Shown here piece after piece: positions 19,301-27,779 of a stretch of 40,075 nt of DNA. The DNA is from a virus. The stretch spans positions 1 through 40,075 of IMG/VR virus record IMGVR_UViG_3300017964_000032. One strand, 5' to 3'. The notes beneath the pieces are model-generated. The model was given only the letters and a program-made list of their open reading frames with translations, was not told the origin of the DNA and searched no databases. The translations under genes were made by a program, and so were the position numbers. Positions within the stretch are counted from its first letter, which is position 1; every line of letters starts with the position of its first letter.

Positions 19301-22300
19301 CTTTGCTCTGTATCCTGCTTCTTGGTCATATAAAATATCACCGAATTGACTTTTATCATCGAATACAATTACGTGTTCTTTTTGTACAAGATTTAATTGA
19401 ATAAAATAAATTCCGTTATTTGTGTCTCTCGGACGTATCGTAAATACTCCGTCCTGTCTTGTTGTACTAAAATTATCGCGAGGTAATACACTCCCACTTG
19501 CTGTTAAAATAGTGTAATCATAAAAACTGTTTAATACGTTATCAACTTGCCCTGCACTAAAACTAAATTTAATTCCATCAGCGAACGGAGCCAAAGCAAT
19601 AACACTTTCTGATGACCAACCTTGTGTGGTCCAGAATAAAAATTCTTTTCCAGAAAATTCCCAATTTTGTATTTCAAGCAATTCAGGTAGATATTTGTCA
19701 AAAACAAATCCTTCTGATTCTAACCATTTTCCATATCCTAATATAATGTCATACACATCTTGTATTTTAAGATATGTTGATCCATAAGCAATAATCTTAG
19801 GTGTAGGCTTCCAACGAGTTGCTTTTTGAACTTCTGCACCTCCTGTTAACGGAAGCGAAGGTAATGAAGTAAACTTAGTTTGATCAAATTCTGTTGTGCT
19901 AGTATGCTGTTCTTTACAACGATAATATCTACCGCCGGCTTCAACTATTTGTCCTACGCCATAAAACTTTTCTTGTGTCCATAAAACATATTTGGCACTA
20001 GTTCCCCCAACATTGATTACTGGGTCATCTTTTTGATGTATAGGTTCGTAAACTGTAAAGAACGGTTGTAAATTATCGTATCCTCTAACCAGATAACCTC
20101 TATCTGTTTTTTCAACAACTATACCACTTAATTTTGCAGATTTAACTGGATTAGAAGTTCTAAATTTTAATTCATAATTTTCTGAAGGTAGAAAAATGCT
20201 TGTTTCTTTACTATCAGGATTTGAACTTTCTAACAAAACACGAAGTCTATTTTTAGCCGCAAAGCCTCCTAGTTTATAAACTAAGTTCATACTTGTTTTA
20301 GAAATCTTTAAGTAGTAACTAGAATCAATTGGTTTGTCTAAACTTTTTAGGTATTCAACAACAAAAACATGATACCCTAAACCTATGTGTTTTGTGTTAT
20401 CATAAGTTAATGTATGAATTCTTGCATCGGTTAAATCTAGAATTTTACCTGTGGCTTTGTATAACAAACTTCCACTAGGTGCTATTTCATTTTGTCCTGT
20501 GTCAAATAAACTGCCATGGTACTGTGCAGGCTTAGTTAATGCTAACGCAATTTGTAATGCAAAAGGATACCAACTAGATGTTCTCCAAGATATCTCTGCT
20601 GGATGATGATCTCCGAAAACAAAATCTTTTCTTAATGTTGATTCGTTGATTTCGCCAACTATTCCGACCCTAACTGGATCTAACAACTCGCCGTATTCAT
20701 TAACAGGAATTATCTTTGATAATCCCGGTCTTGCATAAACAGAATTAATTTGTTCGCCTGATGTGTATCTAATTCTTCCTAGTTCTAGGTCGGACCATAG
20801 TTTTTTGTTTCCGTTTGTATACGGTGCTGGACCGTATTCATCTTCCCACCATGTAGGCTTTTCTGAAAATCCTAAACACTCCCAAGGAGCAACATCGGGT
20901 CTCCAAGTGCCGTAAAATTTACTGTAAATTCCTTTCCAGTAACCTGGAAGATATTCTTGACTAAATGTGTCTCTTATAGAATTATAATTTAACGTAAAAA
21001 GATTATCAACATCTGTTACGTCATTAGTTGTAATATCAACACCATACAACGATGCCCATGAACCAAAGTCATTACGCATTATTCTATTAAATTCTTCTAA
21101 AGAGTAATCAGTTTCTCTAAAAGCACCAGGCGTATATTCATTAATATCAAAAACATCTCTGTTATATGAAACTTTGATATTATTATAAATTCTTTTTTCA
21201 AACTCTAATAAAAGGTCATCTCTTATGTCGCCGTAGGTTGCTGTAATTGATCCGTCGTGACCACGTAACATTTCTCTTGGTGTTACATATGAAGTGTCCA
21301 AATATATTTCTGGTTTAAATTTAGGATATAGACCTAATTTAGTTGGTGTTTGTGGAATAACATTTCCAACAGTGTTGTAATCTTTAATAGTGACTTTATC
21401 ACCAACTGCTATTGCTTTTTTAATAGTTACACCGTTGTCAACTGCATCAAAAACATAATCTTGATCGTGGTATAACTGTACACCGTTTACATAAACATAA
21501 ACAGATCGATTTTGCAAAGATGTAATATCAAAACTAGAATCCAACCCAAACGTTTGTTGTGTTGGTGCTGTTTTAGTGTATTCTCTAACAGATAGTTTTT
21601 TACCAAAGCCTGCCATATCTGAATAATAATAAGGCGACGATGTTTTTCTATCTAATGACAACGCATATAGAATATCATCAACATCTGTGCTAATATCACC
21701 AGATAAGTTAATACCTAAACCCTTAACTAAAAACTGCTCTTTAAAAAGATTATAATCTTTTGATTGTTTTCTAATTGCTTTTATAATATTAGTATCATAA
21801 TCAACTAAACTAAAAATACTGTTTAGTAAAGATCCGCCGTGCTTAACATAACGCAGGCCGCTTTTATGAATATCAATTAAGTCTCGAGAATTATTAGGAC
21901 CAAAAGTTACTCCACTAATATTAATATTATTTTCAAAAATAGTTTTAAAATGATCACTTATACTACCTAATGTAAAAGCAGTCAAGTCATTATTCTCTGC
22001 ATTGTTTGTTAAGTTAAGTGGTGGTTCATAAAAACCATTTGCGTTTGGTTTTTGTTTTGTATGTACCTTTAAGACAGTTCTTGTATTTGCAGGAATTGTC
22101 TTTGATGCAAATACCAAAGACACATTATTAGTAACTTCGTTTACAATAATATTAAAATCGGATACAGGTTTATGCACAACATCGTTAAACTCTACTGTGA
22201 TTTCCATATCATTTAGATAAAGATGAGGATTATCAATACAGACAATATTTAAAGTATCTGTTTCTTGAATTATGTCATTTAATTGTATAATTCCCTGTCT

Positions 22301-24274
22301 TGTTCTTTGTTTTGTTTTTTGCCAACCACTTTCATAACGACTTGTTGTTTCGTTAGAGAAGATTTTAACGTATCCGCTGGCTGTGTCAACTGCTTTAATA
22401 GTTGTGTTATCTGTGTAATTAAATGTATTATCGTCCCAATCAAATTCAAAAACAATATCACCAACGTTGTTTACGTTTTGATAAGAAATAGGAAAACCTA
22501 AAATTACGTCATTATTTCCTGTACCAACTTTGTAACTTACAAGTTCGTTACCTGTAAATGTAGTACCACTATAATATGTTTCGTCAGCAAAACTATTGCC
22601 TGCTTTATCAAATAATTCAAACTTAGGTGCTTGATTCAAAGATGTTTTTTGTTGTCCTTTGATCCATGCTCCATCATTATAGAACCAACTTGTTCCTTGG
22701 TTGCTTTCTCCGTCGATGATTACAACCGTATCGTCTGTGATAGGAACATATACTTCATTTAAATGAATTCTATTTTTACCTTCAAATTCAACAAAGTCAA
22801 CTTCGTAAATTTTTCCTTTTACTGTTATATCAGGGTCTGCGTTAAAAATTACACGCATACCTTTCTTAAGAATAACTTCGTCAACATAATATCCCAACGA
22901 ACCTTCGACATCACTCATAACGTCAGTAGTTTGTGTGTCAATTACATCAATGTAATCTTTGCCTACTGATCCAAAATTATAAAGTTTAATATTAGGATTA
23001 AATTCAATAATAGGTCTTTTAGCACGTTGATTTTCATCGAGAACAATCGTTGTGTTATTATATGTTGCTGATGCTTCAATTACGTCTTTGTGTATCCATC
23101 TATTATATCTTGACCATGGATTTTTATCTTGAGAACTTCTGTTGATTGTAATATATTCTTGTTTTGTTGGATAATTTGAAACATCGTCAAAAGGCGTATC
23201 ATCATATTCTTCAACGTCAAACTCGTAATCAAAATTCGAACTGTATATTTCAGGTGTTTGTAATTGGTCTTCTGGAATTAATTTAATCTTATTTCCAACA
23301 CCTTCTACATAAAAGTTTTTATTTTTGTATGTTGCTGGTGTAACTTCCCCTTCAAAATTAACTTTAAGACCGTTAGTAAATTTAACACCATTAGCACTTG
23401 TGTATTCTTTTTTGTCTAATATTTCTGTATTAATATTAACTGATAATTCTTCTTCTGCATTTTTAATTTCAAAAAATCCTTGCATAGACTGATGTCTACC
23501 GCAAACATAAAACAATTTGTCCGGGGCACTTGATGGTACTGTAAATGTAACCACACCCACTTCTGCACCGTTGTTTTGAACTCCTTCATTGTATTGATCT
23601 ACTGCACCAAGTTCTTTTGAAACTTTTAGATAGAAAGGATGTCCTAATGCATTTACATCAAACACATAAGTTGCACCCCTATACAATGTAACAATAGGAT
23701 TTTTACTAAAACCGTTTGGCGTAAACACCCATGCTTCGTTTCCGCTATTCGTTACTTGATAAGTGCTTGACGTACCTTCGGAATTTCCTGTTACTGTAAC
23801 AGGACTAGGACCGTTTGGCAACCAATAGTATTGACGATAATTTACAAATTTATCAAAATCAATAAGAGGATTCCAAACATAATAATCGCTCGAAGTTAGT
23901 CTACTATGATTTGTTGTGTCACCATTAAAATAGTTAATTTGATTTAAAAGATCGTCATACGTTCCTACCCATTCTGTTTTATCACTAAAGTCATCACGTA
24001 TTACAGCACTAGGTAAAAAGTTATATCTTCTTCTATTGTCTGTTGGCTCTTGAACATAAATGTCAGATGGTTTACTGTTTTTAGAATATCGTGAACCAAC
24101 ATATCCATTTAATCTTTCTAAATTACCTTTAGAAATTAAACTATCAAGTGTTGCACCTAAAAACTTTTTGTTTGCCTCGGTTCTAAAATATAAAGGCAAC
24201 AAGTCCGCACTGTTGCGGTGTGTGTCTTTGTTGTCAACACTTACTGGTGTTTGATTGTCTTCGCTATATGCCAT
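10358..24274 (-). CDS. Giant virion structural protein (4638 aa), baseplate/fibre-associated
   Basis: One uninterrupted frame of 13.9 kb follows gp6 in the late block, where marine T4-like phages often carry a very large baseplate-side gene. The N-terminus (NSADLLPLYFRTEANKKFLG) is of a kind I recall from such proteins. Domains visible by eye: a cupredoxin-like segment at about 180-272 with candidate copper ligands His212, Cys258, His261 and Met264 (FYVCGRHQSM); about seven FG-GAP-like blades at about 2110-2550 (VVGAPDSGDEGTVYVL, LVGAPGQTNDQGNVFVY, FIGAPQG); three G-GY--P--(I/V)-GG segments; a YHYH-like domain at about 3390-3575 (GVYHYHSDPR, IIGYSLDGYPIYGPYGY); and repeated beta-sandwich units in the last 1000 residues (TGDGSTTEFLL, FVTVNGVSKNYVL). 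No enzyme motif, signal peptide or membrane segment was found. The start at 24274 has an AAGGTAA-type binding site. The role is probably a long baseplate-attached scaffold or host-contact fibre; the exact T4 counterpart (gp7 or none) is uncertain. Confidence 0.85.
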   Translation of the reverse strand: MAYSEDNQTPVSVDNKDTHRNSADLLPLYFRTEANKKFLGATLDSLISKGNLERLNGYVGSRYSKNSKPSDIYVQEPTDNRRRYNFLPSAVIRDDFSDKTEWVGTYDDLLNQINYFNGDTTNHSRLTSSDYYVWNPLIDFDKFVNYRQYYWLPNGPSPVTVTGNSEGTSSTYQVTNSGNEAWVFTPNGFSKNPIVTLYRGATYVFDVNALGHPFYLKVSKELGAVDQYNEGVQNNGAEVGVVTFTVPSSAPDKLFYVCGRHQSMQGFFEIKNAEEELSVNINTEILDKKEYTSANGVKFTNGLKVNFEGEVTPATYKNKNFYVEGVGNKIKLIPEDQLQTPEIYSSNFDYEFDVEEYDDTPFDDVSNYPTKQEYITINRSSQDKNPWSRYNRWIHKDVIEASATYNNTTIVLDENQRAKRPIIEFNPNIKLYNFGSVGKDYIDVIDTQTTDVMSDVEGSLGYYVDEVILKKGMRVIFNADPDITVKGKIYEVDFVEFEGKNRIHLNEVYVPITDDTVVIIDGESNQGTSWFYNDGAWIKGQQKTSLNQAPKFELFDKAGNSFADETYYSGTTFTGNELVSYKVGTGNNDVILGFPISYQNVNNVGDIVFEFDWDDNTFNYTDNTTIKAVDTASGYVKIFSNETTSRYESGWQKTKQRTRQGIIQLNDIIQETDTLNIVCIDNPHLYLNDMEITVEFNDVVHKPVSDFNIIVNEVTNNVSLVFASKTIPANTRTVLKVHTKQKPNANGFYEPPLNLTNNAENNDLTAFTLGSISDHFKTIFENNINISGVTFGPNNSRDLIDIHKSGLRYVKHGGSLLNSIFSLVDYDTNIIKAIRKQSKDYNLFKEQFLVKGLGINLSGDISTDVDDILYALSLDRKTSSPYYYSDMAGFGKKLSVREYTKTAPTQQTFGLDSSFDITSLQNRSVYVYVNGVQLYHDQDYVFDAVDNGVTIKKAIAVGDKVTIKDYNTVGNVIPQTPTKLGLYPKFKPEIYLDTSYVTPREMLRGHDGSITATYGDIRDDLLLEFEKRIYNNIKVSYNRDVFDINEYTPGAFRETDYSLEEFNRIMRNDFGSWASLYGVDITTNDVTDVDNLFTLNYNSIRDTFSQEYLPGYWKGIYSKFYGTWRPDVAPWECLGFSEKPTWWEDEYGPAPYTNGNKKLWSDLELGRIRYTSGEQINSVYARPGLSKIIPVNEYGELLDPVRVGIVGEINESTLRKDFVFGDHHPAEISWRTSSWYPFALQIALALTKPAQYHGSLFDTGQNEIAPSGSLLYKATGKILDLTDARIHTLTYDNTKHIGLGYHVFVVEYLKSLDKPIDSSYYLKISKTSMNLVYKLGGFAAKNRLRVLLESSNPDSKETSIFLPSENYELKFRTSNPVKSAKLSGIVVEKTDRGYLVRGYDNLQPFFTVYEPIHQKDDPVINVGGTSAKYVLWTQEKFYGVGQIVEAGGRYYRCKEQHTSTTEFDQTKFTSLPSLPLTGGAEVQKATRWKPTPKIIAYGSTYLKIQDVYDIILGYGKWLESEGFVFDKYLPELLEIQNWEFSGKEFLFWTTQGWSSESVIALAPFADGIKFSFSAGQVDNVLNSFYDYTILTASGSVLPRDNFSTTRQDGVFTIRPRDTNNGIYFIQLNLVQKEHVIVFDDKSQFGDILYDQEAGYRAKRIKLLGFKTSEWNGDYYSPGFIYDEAQITDWYQFKDYYLGEVVRYKNIYYSAKKFIPGTETFDINDWLYLGTKPVAELLPNLDYKASSFEDFYSLESENFDVDQTKFAQHLIGYQKRTYLDNLIQDETSQYKFYQGFIKEKGTKNSIEKIQRLRLEGVDTNIDIDEEWAFKVGSLGSNSTVKEIEFALDEKLNVDNPQGYDFVSQRNAEVTSSNIIKLLPKDIAVKPSDYNTTPWPLYDRSTSENTIDYIQKLPVAGTPRLDDVTITLFNYDDILGNAVVNALKEGDTIWLAKNKRKDWDVLRLTGLRSRLIQTENKDPSIDNDGVVTLYTDLPHGLSQGTIISIKDFDPLIDNVYEVNSVLSSDTFTIQTDLDTLPLQSDSSTGSLLEFVSIRLQNIDDLNDLKEVTEFAVGSKIFADNDSNGDWGVYEKSTAFVRNKFGCVNTTPDQAFGQSIVSGDAGRLIVVGAPDSGDEGTVYVLRRKFNTNISTLGGVQGFALSANPLDNLIDGRPKFGWSLALSSTDTHLVAGAPFASNFKSTSTPSKPKFFYGNINSTPQGSIKSGVVKVSKYNTLTNLFETEYVIGSPDPQSNAEFGYSVAISDTRMLVGAPGQTNDQGNVFVYEKVDNDWRVATNYKIGFSNARSGDRFGEVIASSSDLSTIAVNSAGYETVEDSTYDKREGAVHLYTYNNTTSTYDLLQSITSSTLGVGIATGDQFGTSISLNADGTVLVVGSPYSDVKTNNNGAVYYFKKVNNTFVLEQVILSPEKLLGERFGSNISLNPEGDSFVVYAEGGRNETETVFDLYITPNNPSSGENEFATTFDANTTKIKDFTQATGTVYSYTKLGTKFVFGQKLVSYDITTNDGFGQGLDYSTNSVFIGAPQGNVDSGEQTGTLYVYQKEKTAGWNLLRQEKEFTNPYKIKSAFTYDTTKSEVKDYLEIIDPAKGKIPYLAEAELSYKSNVDPAIYSVSDQNVNVNENKPWTDEHVGELWWDLDTVRYVYYEQGDTEFRTNNWGTLFPGSSIDVYEWVESDLLPEQWNEIADTNEGVAIGFSGQSKYDNNTVAFKRVYSATTNTFQTRYYYWVRNTVIVPDDATTRNIPAIEVANIIANPIAYGIKSLQILSKDSISLSNIKTTLADKNISVAIYYSNVETDLPEHNEWLLLRKNQTAKIDHTLLIKKLYDSLVGFDNQGNAVPDPDLPSQRKYGLQIRPRQSMFKDRLQALKLILTFVNDTMSNSRIVDTKDISKLRQNDPQPTAISGKYDIKIDNFSDISLIGTQDLLQCKLTPILKNGRLSSVQIDNAGFGYKIAPEIIVQGDGVGARAQSTIDSNGRVTSVEVLKTGKNYTSCSMQVRPFKVLVDVDETANNYWTMYEWNTGTNLWVRTNTQTYDLSRFWSYADFILPTFDLDFVINYKISAPYQLDTIEPTVGDYVRIENAGDGNVMILQRVESDGSYNNEYNLVYKQNSTIKFNENLYDYARLNFGFAGAENFDINLFDEQPITETRLILEVIQNNIFVDELRSKWNDLFFIAIKYALSEQLFVDWVFKTSFVNIKNKLGGFSRKLNYNLNDPAYIEEYIKEVKPYRSSIREFITSYDTLEESNIGNTDFDLPSYYNPVTKKFEVLDTNSIKISEQPYVNWFDNYQYSVGEIRISNKGEGYRQNPLVVITGGREVKPDLLQTRPFLTLVDKDYDATHFYIKTNNIPNHNFDAENLVRQNFIFKITRTPVEATTKVSTQLGAIAIATNGVVMFNPKALEKENRNGVAYQINAVASHQELGIDDGSGHSQAEGVYHYHSDPRLMYEKDKTTHSPIIGYSLDGYPIYGPYGYENVNGPSAIKVITSSYRLKTTPRADGSIPNGRYIEDFEYVAGLGDLDEHNGRYTVTPEYPNGTYAYFVTVNPNNVDEAVYPYIIGPSYYGVPLLPNGNYTLPTGIQEDAIAEAYIARGQLREIKLIKEGSGYTTAPIVSIVGGGGSDTITEVAKAVPILKNKKVRINTINMKFDRLSSQKVIQTQTAVDTFTATAGQVKFKLTYVPTLDKRRFTINVNNETAYIESYNISIATKENATYKAQEGYIIFNTPPGEGAVVTITYQKSIALMQATDRIDYYYEPTAGMPGKDPAQLMTGVEYDGVNIQGLEFGVSVGWDGLPWFSHGWDTFSGSNIDYAFRADGNTNTFTLPYTPELNQNINVYFDGVRQDPTNTPTIVGDGTLATYTLNVTPADGVLVVFRPDTSDGSLAPTDVNNLDTLLSGGTFAVTNGAFNTAIGQNPEDIEIDGDGFVTPDTSHAPEEVVPGQVFDTISMKIYNAPADGSPIIKTNRYFASGTTNEFAFEQLPGTEASIFVTVDGTYLKDSEYTINWKDKKVSLSSTPAVDNMVTVQTLNISGSKILERATFTGDGSTTEFLLTAKYDDVKSAFVTVNGVSKNYVLRKANNGSVIVDISYTAASGDAIQIVVMTSVEKTYSEIKKEQFTYNGSTEYTLSEQPANIAPLHSMVIVEVTDQNTNVTRRLRAPDTVYYVSNGITLDYPVSQNPAYPTFSLALGELEVYQNGTRLTAIADYQFDTTTNLLTFYQGNLQAGDVIAITILRNHQYEISLQNLADSSRASYLNLDVPSPSVINNGDIISVTTFTNHDTNLIRKEVFEGNVGGTYTLSRKAVDTNYVWVELDGKPLVADIDYKVLDDRQTFYIDDKFEQLQTSRVVAMTFSEEISYDAVGYHIFKDMINRVHFKRISAQDRTTLSQALNKNDKEINLVDASFLPEPSKQRKIPGVIFIDRERIEYYEKSGNTLKQITRGTLGTGVKDDYPVGTSVEDASVNQTMPYTDTTNVYESIIRPGLPNGRSVHVLETINVASGVEAHDQVEVYLGGRKLQKPTPSTNLIKKHNIEIAYDSEETNSLGVSSDVVQTPEFTIEPVGDSTGKGYYKLVLRDEPQDGLELKVVQKQGRIWYEQGLGTASNGATLQRAETKEAKFLLERTSGLPVINIKE
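10369..10376 (-). promoter_or_regulatory. Late-type box AATAAATA before the 220-aa gene (weak)
   Basis: On the minus strand AATAAATA lies 16 bases upstream of the 220-residue gene, inside the 3' end of the giant gene. It matches the ATAAATA core of T4-type late promoters. A transcript starting at the normal distance would begin inside the ribosome binding site, so the element may be chance or may serve poorly. Confidence 0.22.
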
Positions 24275-24288
24275 CTTTCAATTACCTT

Positions 24289-27200
24289 CTAGTAACCACT
24301 GCTTGATGTTGTAGTTCCAGAAGCAATTGAAACACCGCCGGTAACTTGATCAATTGAAGTAATAATGTTACCGTCTGCTTTTAAATTAGCGGCTGTTATA
24401 CTATCAATGACCTCAACATTATCTACAGTTGCAGTACTAATAAAAATTTCGTCTGATCTGCTCGATACTTGAAATAGCGATCCAAATGTTTGACTGCTAC
24501 TTCTTGGAACAATTACAAAGTTTGCAACATTAGGAATCATTTTAGTTTGTACATAAGTTGCTAACTCTGTAAAATAAAAACTATCACCAAAGTTCCAGTT
24601 ATCAATAGTGAAGAATTCATTAATTGCATCAATAACACTTGATCTTATTTCATTGTCGCTTAATGTAATTCCTGAAGATTTAACAACTTTAAATGTTGCT
24701 TGTAGAGACGATTCAGCGTCTGTACCAAATAAAGATTTATATCTTACACTATGAAAAATAATTTCATCACTGATTGCCTTAACTTTATTAAGACTATCTT
24801 CGAACTGCATACTAAGTTGTTCCGTTGTTGGAGGAGTTGGTTTTATACCACCACCATTAATGTATGATCTAAACTCTCTATCATAATTGTCAGTTAATAC
24901 ATAAAGATCAATAAGGTTTGTTTTACTTGGATCTAAACGTCTATCATTTTCAGCATTATGAATGTATTGAAATTTAATTCCATCTCGTCCAGGCTTTGCA
25001 TAGTAATCAGTTTTTAATACTAACGAACCAAGAGTTGCATCATATTGTTTTACAACATCTTCTGATTGATCATAAAAGTAAAATAATTGTCCGTCTGTAA
25101 AATTTGCAAGTGTTACTTTTTCTTCTTTATCAAAAACTACAAAGTTTGATGAGTCTATTTTACTTGTAACAGTGTTATTTCCAACTATTACAGATTGGAA
25201 AAATACAAATTTATCTTTGTATCCTCTAACATCAACGTTTTCGGGTTTCACAATATTAATAAACGAATCTGGATCATCAATCATTCCGTCGTCGTCTGAA
25301 TCGTAAAAATTAACTGCAATTTTATTTGTTTCTTGATAACCGTCAACACTTGTTACAGCAGAAATAATCTCCCATTGAAAGTCTTTTGCAAGAATTGTAT
25401 CCGACACAGGATCTTCGTTAACTTTAAGAACTTTAACTTGATCTTTAATAACTTTTCCTGTTTCACTATTAAATTTTTTGCTACCAATATCAACAAAAAA
25501 CTGAATTAAATTTTCACTTTCAAATCTATAATCTAGTCCGCGATATGTAACTGTATATGTTTCTCCGTCATTGGAGAATAAAACAAACCAACTTTTATCT
25601 GATTTGGTACCTGTTGTATCACCCTGACGATCTAAACTAAAACCTTCTCTTGTGTTTAGATTAGCATTAGCAATAATTTTCCAAGTTAAACTAGATTGAT
25701 CATATCTTAAACCAAATGTCTTATAGTTAAACACTAAATCAACAATTTCAGTTTCAATATCGGTTGGTAAATCTGTAATAATATTAGGAATAACTTCACT
25801 AGGTATTGCTAATGAAGGAATATTTTCACTTAAAATAACTGGACCTGTATCATCATCTAGATTTCCTTGACCACCATTAGACCCATCACCAACAACGTTA
25901 ATAACTTTTGCCCATATATAACTTGAAGTATTTTTAGTAGCGGTAGTAGTTAGTGTTCCATTTGGTAAAAAGTATCTACCACTAGGTGGAACAAATTTAA
26001 TCATAGAGTCTGCTTGTACAAATTTAAAGTTGTTACTTGTAAATGTGCCTACTGTAATAGGTGCGTCATTTACATTGTTACGGAAATATCCAGTTGAAGA
26101 ACTAGATGACGAAGTTGCATGAACCCAATCAATGTTAATTCCGCTGGTGCTAACTCTTGGAAACTTATCATAATAAAACGCTTTTGTTGGCAAACTTGTA
26201 ATGATCGGTTCAATTGAATTTCTAAGAACTCCTAATACATCATTACGTGTTTGAAATGTAAATGTAAAATCTGTTTCAAAATCGTTTTTATAAAGTATAC
26301 CGTCATCAGCAATAAGATTAGTTGTTGAATATTTTCCTGTAGGATCTGCAATATCGTATTGTCTAGAAATCCCCGAACTTGCTCTATTAACTGCTTTTGC
26401 TTTAATAATAGATTGATTTGATGTTAATGGAAAAGTATTATAGTCCTCTCCAGTAATCATTCTATTCTGTGTGTAAAATGCCTGTGGTGCATTTTCTCTA
26501 ATCGAATCAACATCTTCTGTAGGAGATGAATTAGTTACAGACGATTGCAATCCCATTTGTATAATCATTGTATGTGAAACACCATTTTTATTAACATATG
26601 GAACTTCAATAACAATATTTTGCATATTGGTAGGTAAGATTGTATAATTTAATCCGTTTGATGTTCTGTAATACAAACGGAAATCTCCTTTTGGTAATTC
26701 ACCAAAATTTCCATCAGCAAAATTTAAACTTATTTGATCTTCATCTCTTGAAACAACACTATAAATTGTTCTTGTTTGTTGGTTAATAGAATTGTAAACA
26801 ACGTTGCTACCATAAACAGAATCTAATTTTGTCCACAAATTTGTATAATTTCCAAATCTATCTAATTGCCATAACCAAAGATCTGAATTGTTAATATTAG
26901 GAACATCAACATTTACAATTTCATTTGGACTAGGATCTCGTAAACTAAAAGCAGAACTTTGTAATTGTCCTTGTTTAAAGTGAAAGAAGAATCCTGTATT
27001 AGGTGAACTATTTCCTCTTTTATCATTTCTATATAAAAATCCTACACTGTTTCCTAGTACCGGAGTTTCTTCTGTAATATTTGTGTTATCAATGCCAGCA
27101 CTAATAATTTCAAAATTAATATTTCTGCCTTGAATTGATTTAGAAAAGTTGAATAACGGCACATCAGTATTTGTTGTGTTAAACTTATATTGCTCTGTTT

Positions 27201-27747
27201 GAATTCCTCCAACAACAGCCGACTGTGCTGGTTTTCCAATAACCATCTGGCCTGGCATTGCTGAATTTAGTACTGACTGAAATTGTTCGAGCCAATTGGT
27301 ATTAGTTTCGTCATTCCATACAATAAATCTATTTGCAAGACTAACACCTAGACTATCTTGCACACCTTCTGTTGTTTGAACTCCTATAACTTTTAATAAT
27401 CCTGATGCACCTTGATTACGTTTTGTATTGTAACCTACTAGTCGTGCAAGTCTTAGAATACTATCTTTTTGTTCTGCTAATTCAATAAAGTTTTCTCTAG
27501 CATTTAAATCAATTCTATAAGAAATACTTTGTCCTAGAAAAGCGATAAGATCTATAAGAGCAAGGTACTCTGAACTTTCAATGTAATCGTTAAAATCCTC
27601 TGGATAGTTGTTACGAAGGTAGTTAATCATTGTCCTACGAAGTGTAGGAAAATCATATGATGTAAAATCAGCATCAGTAAAAGATCGATAAATTTTACTC
27701 CAATCTTCGTTTGCTAATAGTGAATTTTGTCTGTTAGTACTTGCCAT
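24289..27747 (-). CDS. gp6: Baseplate wedge protein gp6
   Basis: The 1152-residue protein is a T4 gp6 homologue, the wedge subunit that forms the ring holding the baseplate together and rearranges on sheath contraction. The N-terminal region is characteristic: WSKIYRSFTDADFTSYDF, then YIESSEYLALIDLIAFLGQS, ARENFIELAEQKDSILRLAR and GYNTKRNQGASG. The C-terminal part (about 970-1120) has NWNFGDSFYFTELATYV and FGSLFQVSSRSDEIF, as in the gp6 dimerisation region. T4 gp6 is 660 residues, so this version is much longer, with most of the extra length in the beta-rich middle (about 480-960). It follows gp25 after 32 bases and precedes the giant gene by 14, the usual gp25-gp6 order. Confidence 0.93.
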   Translation of the reverse strand: MASTNRQNSLLANEDWSKIYRSFTDADFTSYDFPTLRRTMINYLRNNYPEDFNDYIESSEYLALIDLIAFLGQSISYRIDLNARENFIELAEQKDSILRLARLVGYNTKRNQGASGLLKVIGVQTTEGVQDSLGVSLANRFIVWNDETNTNWLEQFQSVLNSAMPGQMVIGKPAQSAVVGGIQTEQYKFNTTNTDVPLFNFSKSIQGRNINFEIISAGIDNTNITEETPVLGNSVGFLYRNDKRGNSSPNTGFFFHFKQGQLQSSAFSLRDPSPNEIVNVDVPNINNSDLWLWQLDRFGNYTNLWTKLDSVYGSNVVYNSINQQTRTIYSVVSRDEDQISLNFADGNFGELPKGDFRLYYRTSNGLNYTILPTNMQNIVIEVPYVNKNGVSHTMIIQMGLQSSVTNSSPTEDVDSIRENAPQAFYTQNRMITGEDYNTFPLTSNQSIIKAKAVNRASSGISRQYDIADPTGKYSTTNLIADDGILYKNDFETDFTFTFQTRNDVLGVLRNSIEPIITSLPTKAFYYDKFPRVSTSGINIDWVHATSSSSSSTGYFRNNVNDAPITVGTFTSNNFKFVQADSMIKFVPPSGRYFLPNGTLTTTATKNTSSYIWAKVINVVGDGSNGGQGNLDDDTGPVILSENIPSLAIPSEVIPNIITDLPTDIETEIVDLVFNYKTFGLRYDQSSLTWKIIANANLNTREGFSLDRQGDTTGTKSDKSWFVLFSNDGETYTVTYRGLDYRFESENLIQFFVDIGSKKFNSETGKVIKDQVKVLKVNEDPVSDTILAKDFQWEIISAVTSVDGYQETNKIAVNFYDSDDDGMIDDPDSFINIVKPENVDVRGYKDKFVFFQSVIVGNNTVTSKIDSSNFVVFDKEEKVTLANFTDGQLFYFYDQSEDVVKQYDATLGSLVLKTDYYAKPGRDGIKFQYIHNAENDRRLDPSKTNLIDLYVLTDNYDREFRSYINGGGIKPTPPTTEQLSMQFEDSLNKVKAISDEIIFHSVRYKSLFGTDAESSLQATFKVVKSSGITLSDNEIRSSVIDAINEFFTIDNWNFGDSFYFTELATYVQTKMIPNVANFVIVPRSSSQTFGSLFQVSSRSDEIFISTATVDNVEVIDSITAANLKADGNIITSIDQVTGGVSIASGTTTSSSGY

Positions 27748-27779
27748 AGCAATATTTACCTTTATAGTTAACTACCCAG

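Noticed and set aside
10358-24274. The 13.9-kb frame as several genes joined by a sequencing error
   Set aside because: It stays open throughout with consistent composition, no internal ribosome binding site plus start stands out, and giant genes at this position are known in marine T4-like phages.
27753-27760. GGTAAATA or GTTAAATA just before several minus-strand starts (also near 2495 and 28226) as late promoters
   Set aside because: They lie only 5-7 bases before the ATG, so transcripts would be leaderless; they look like AAGGT/GGGGT ribosome binding sites with an A-rich spacer.
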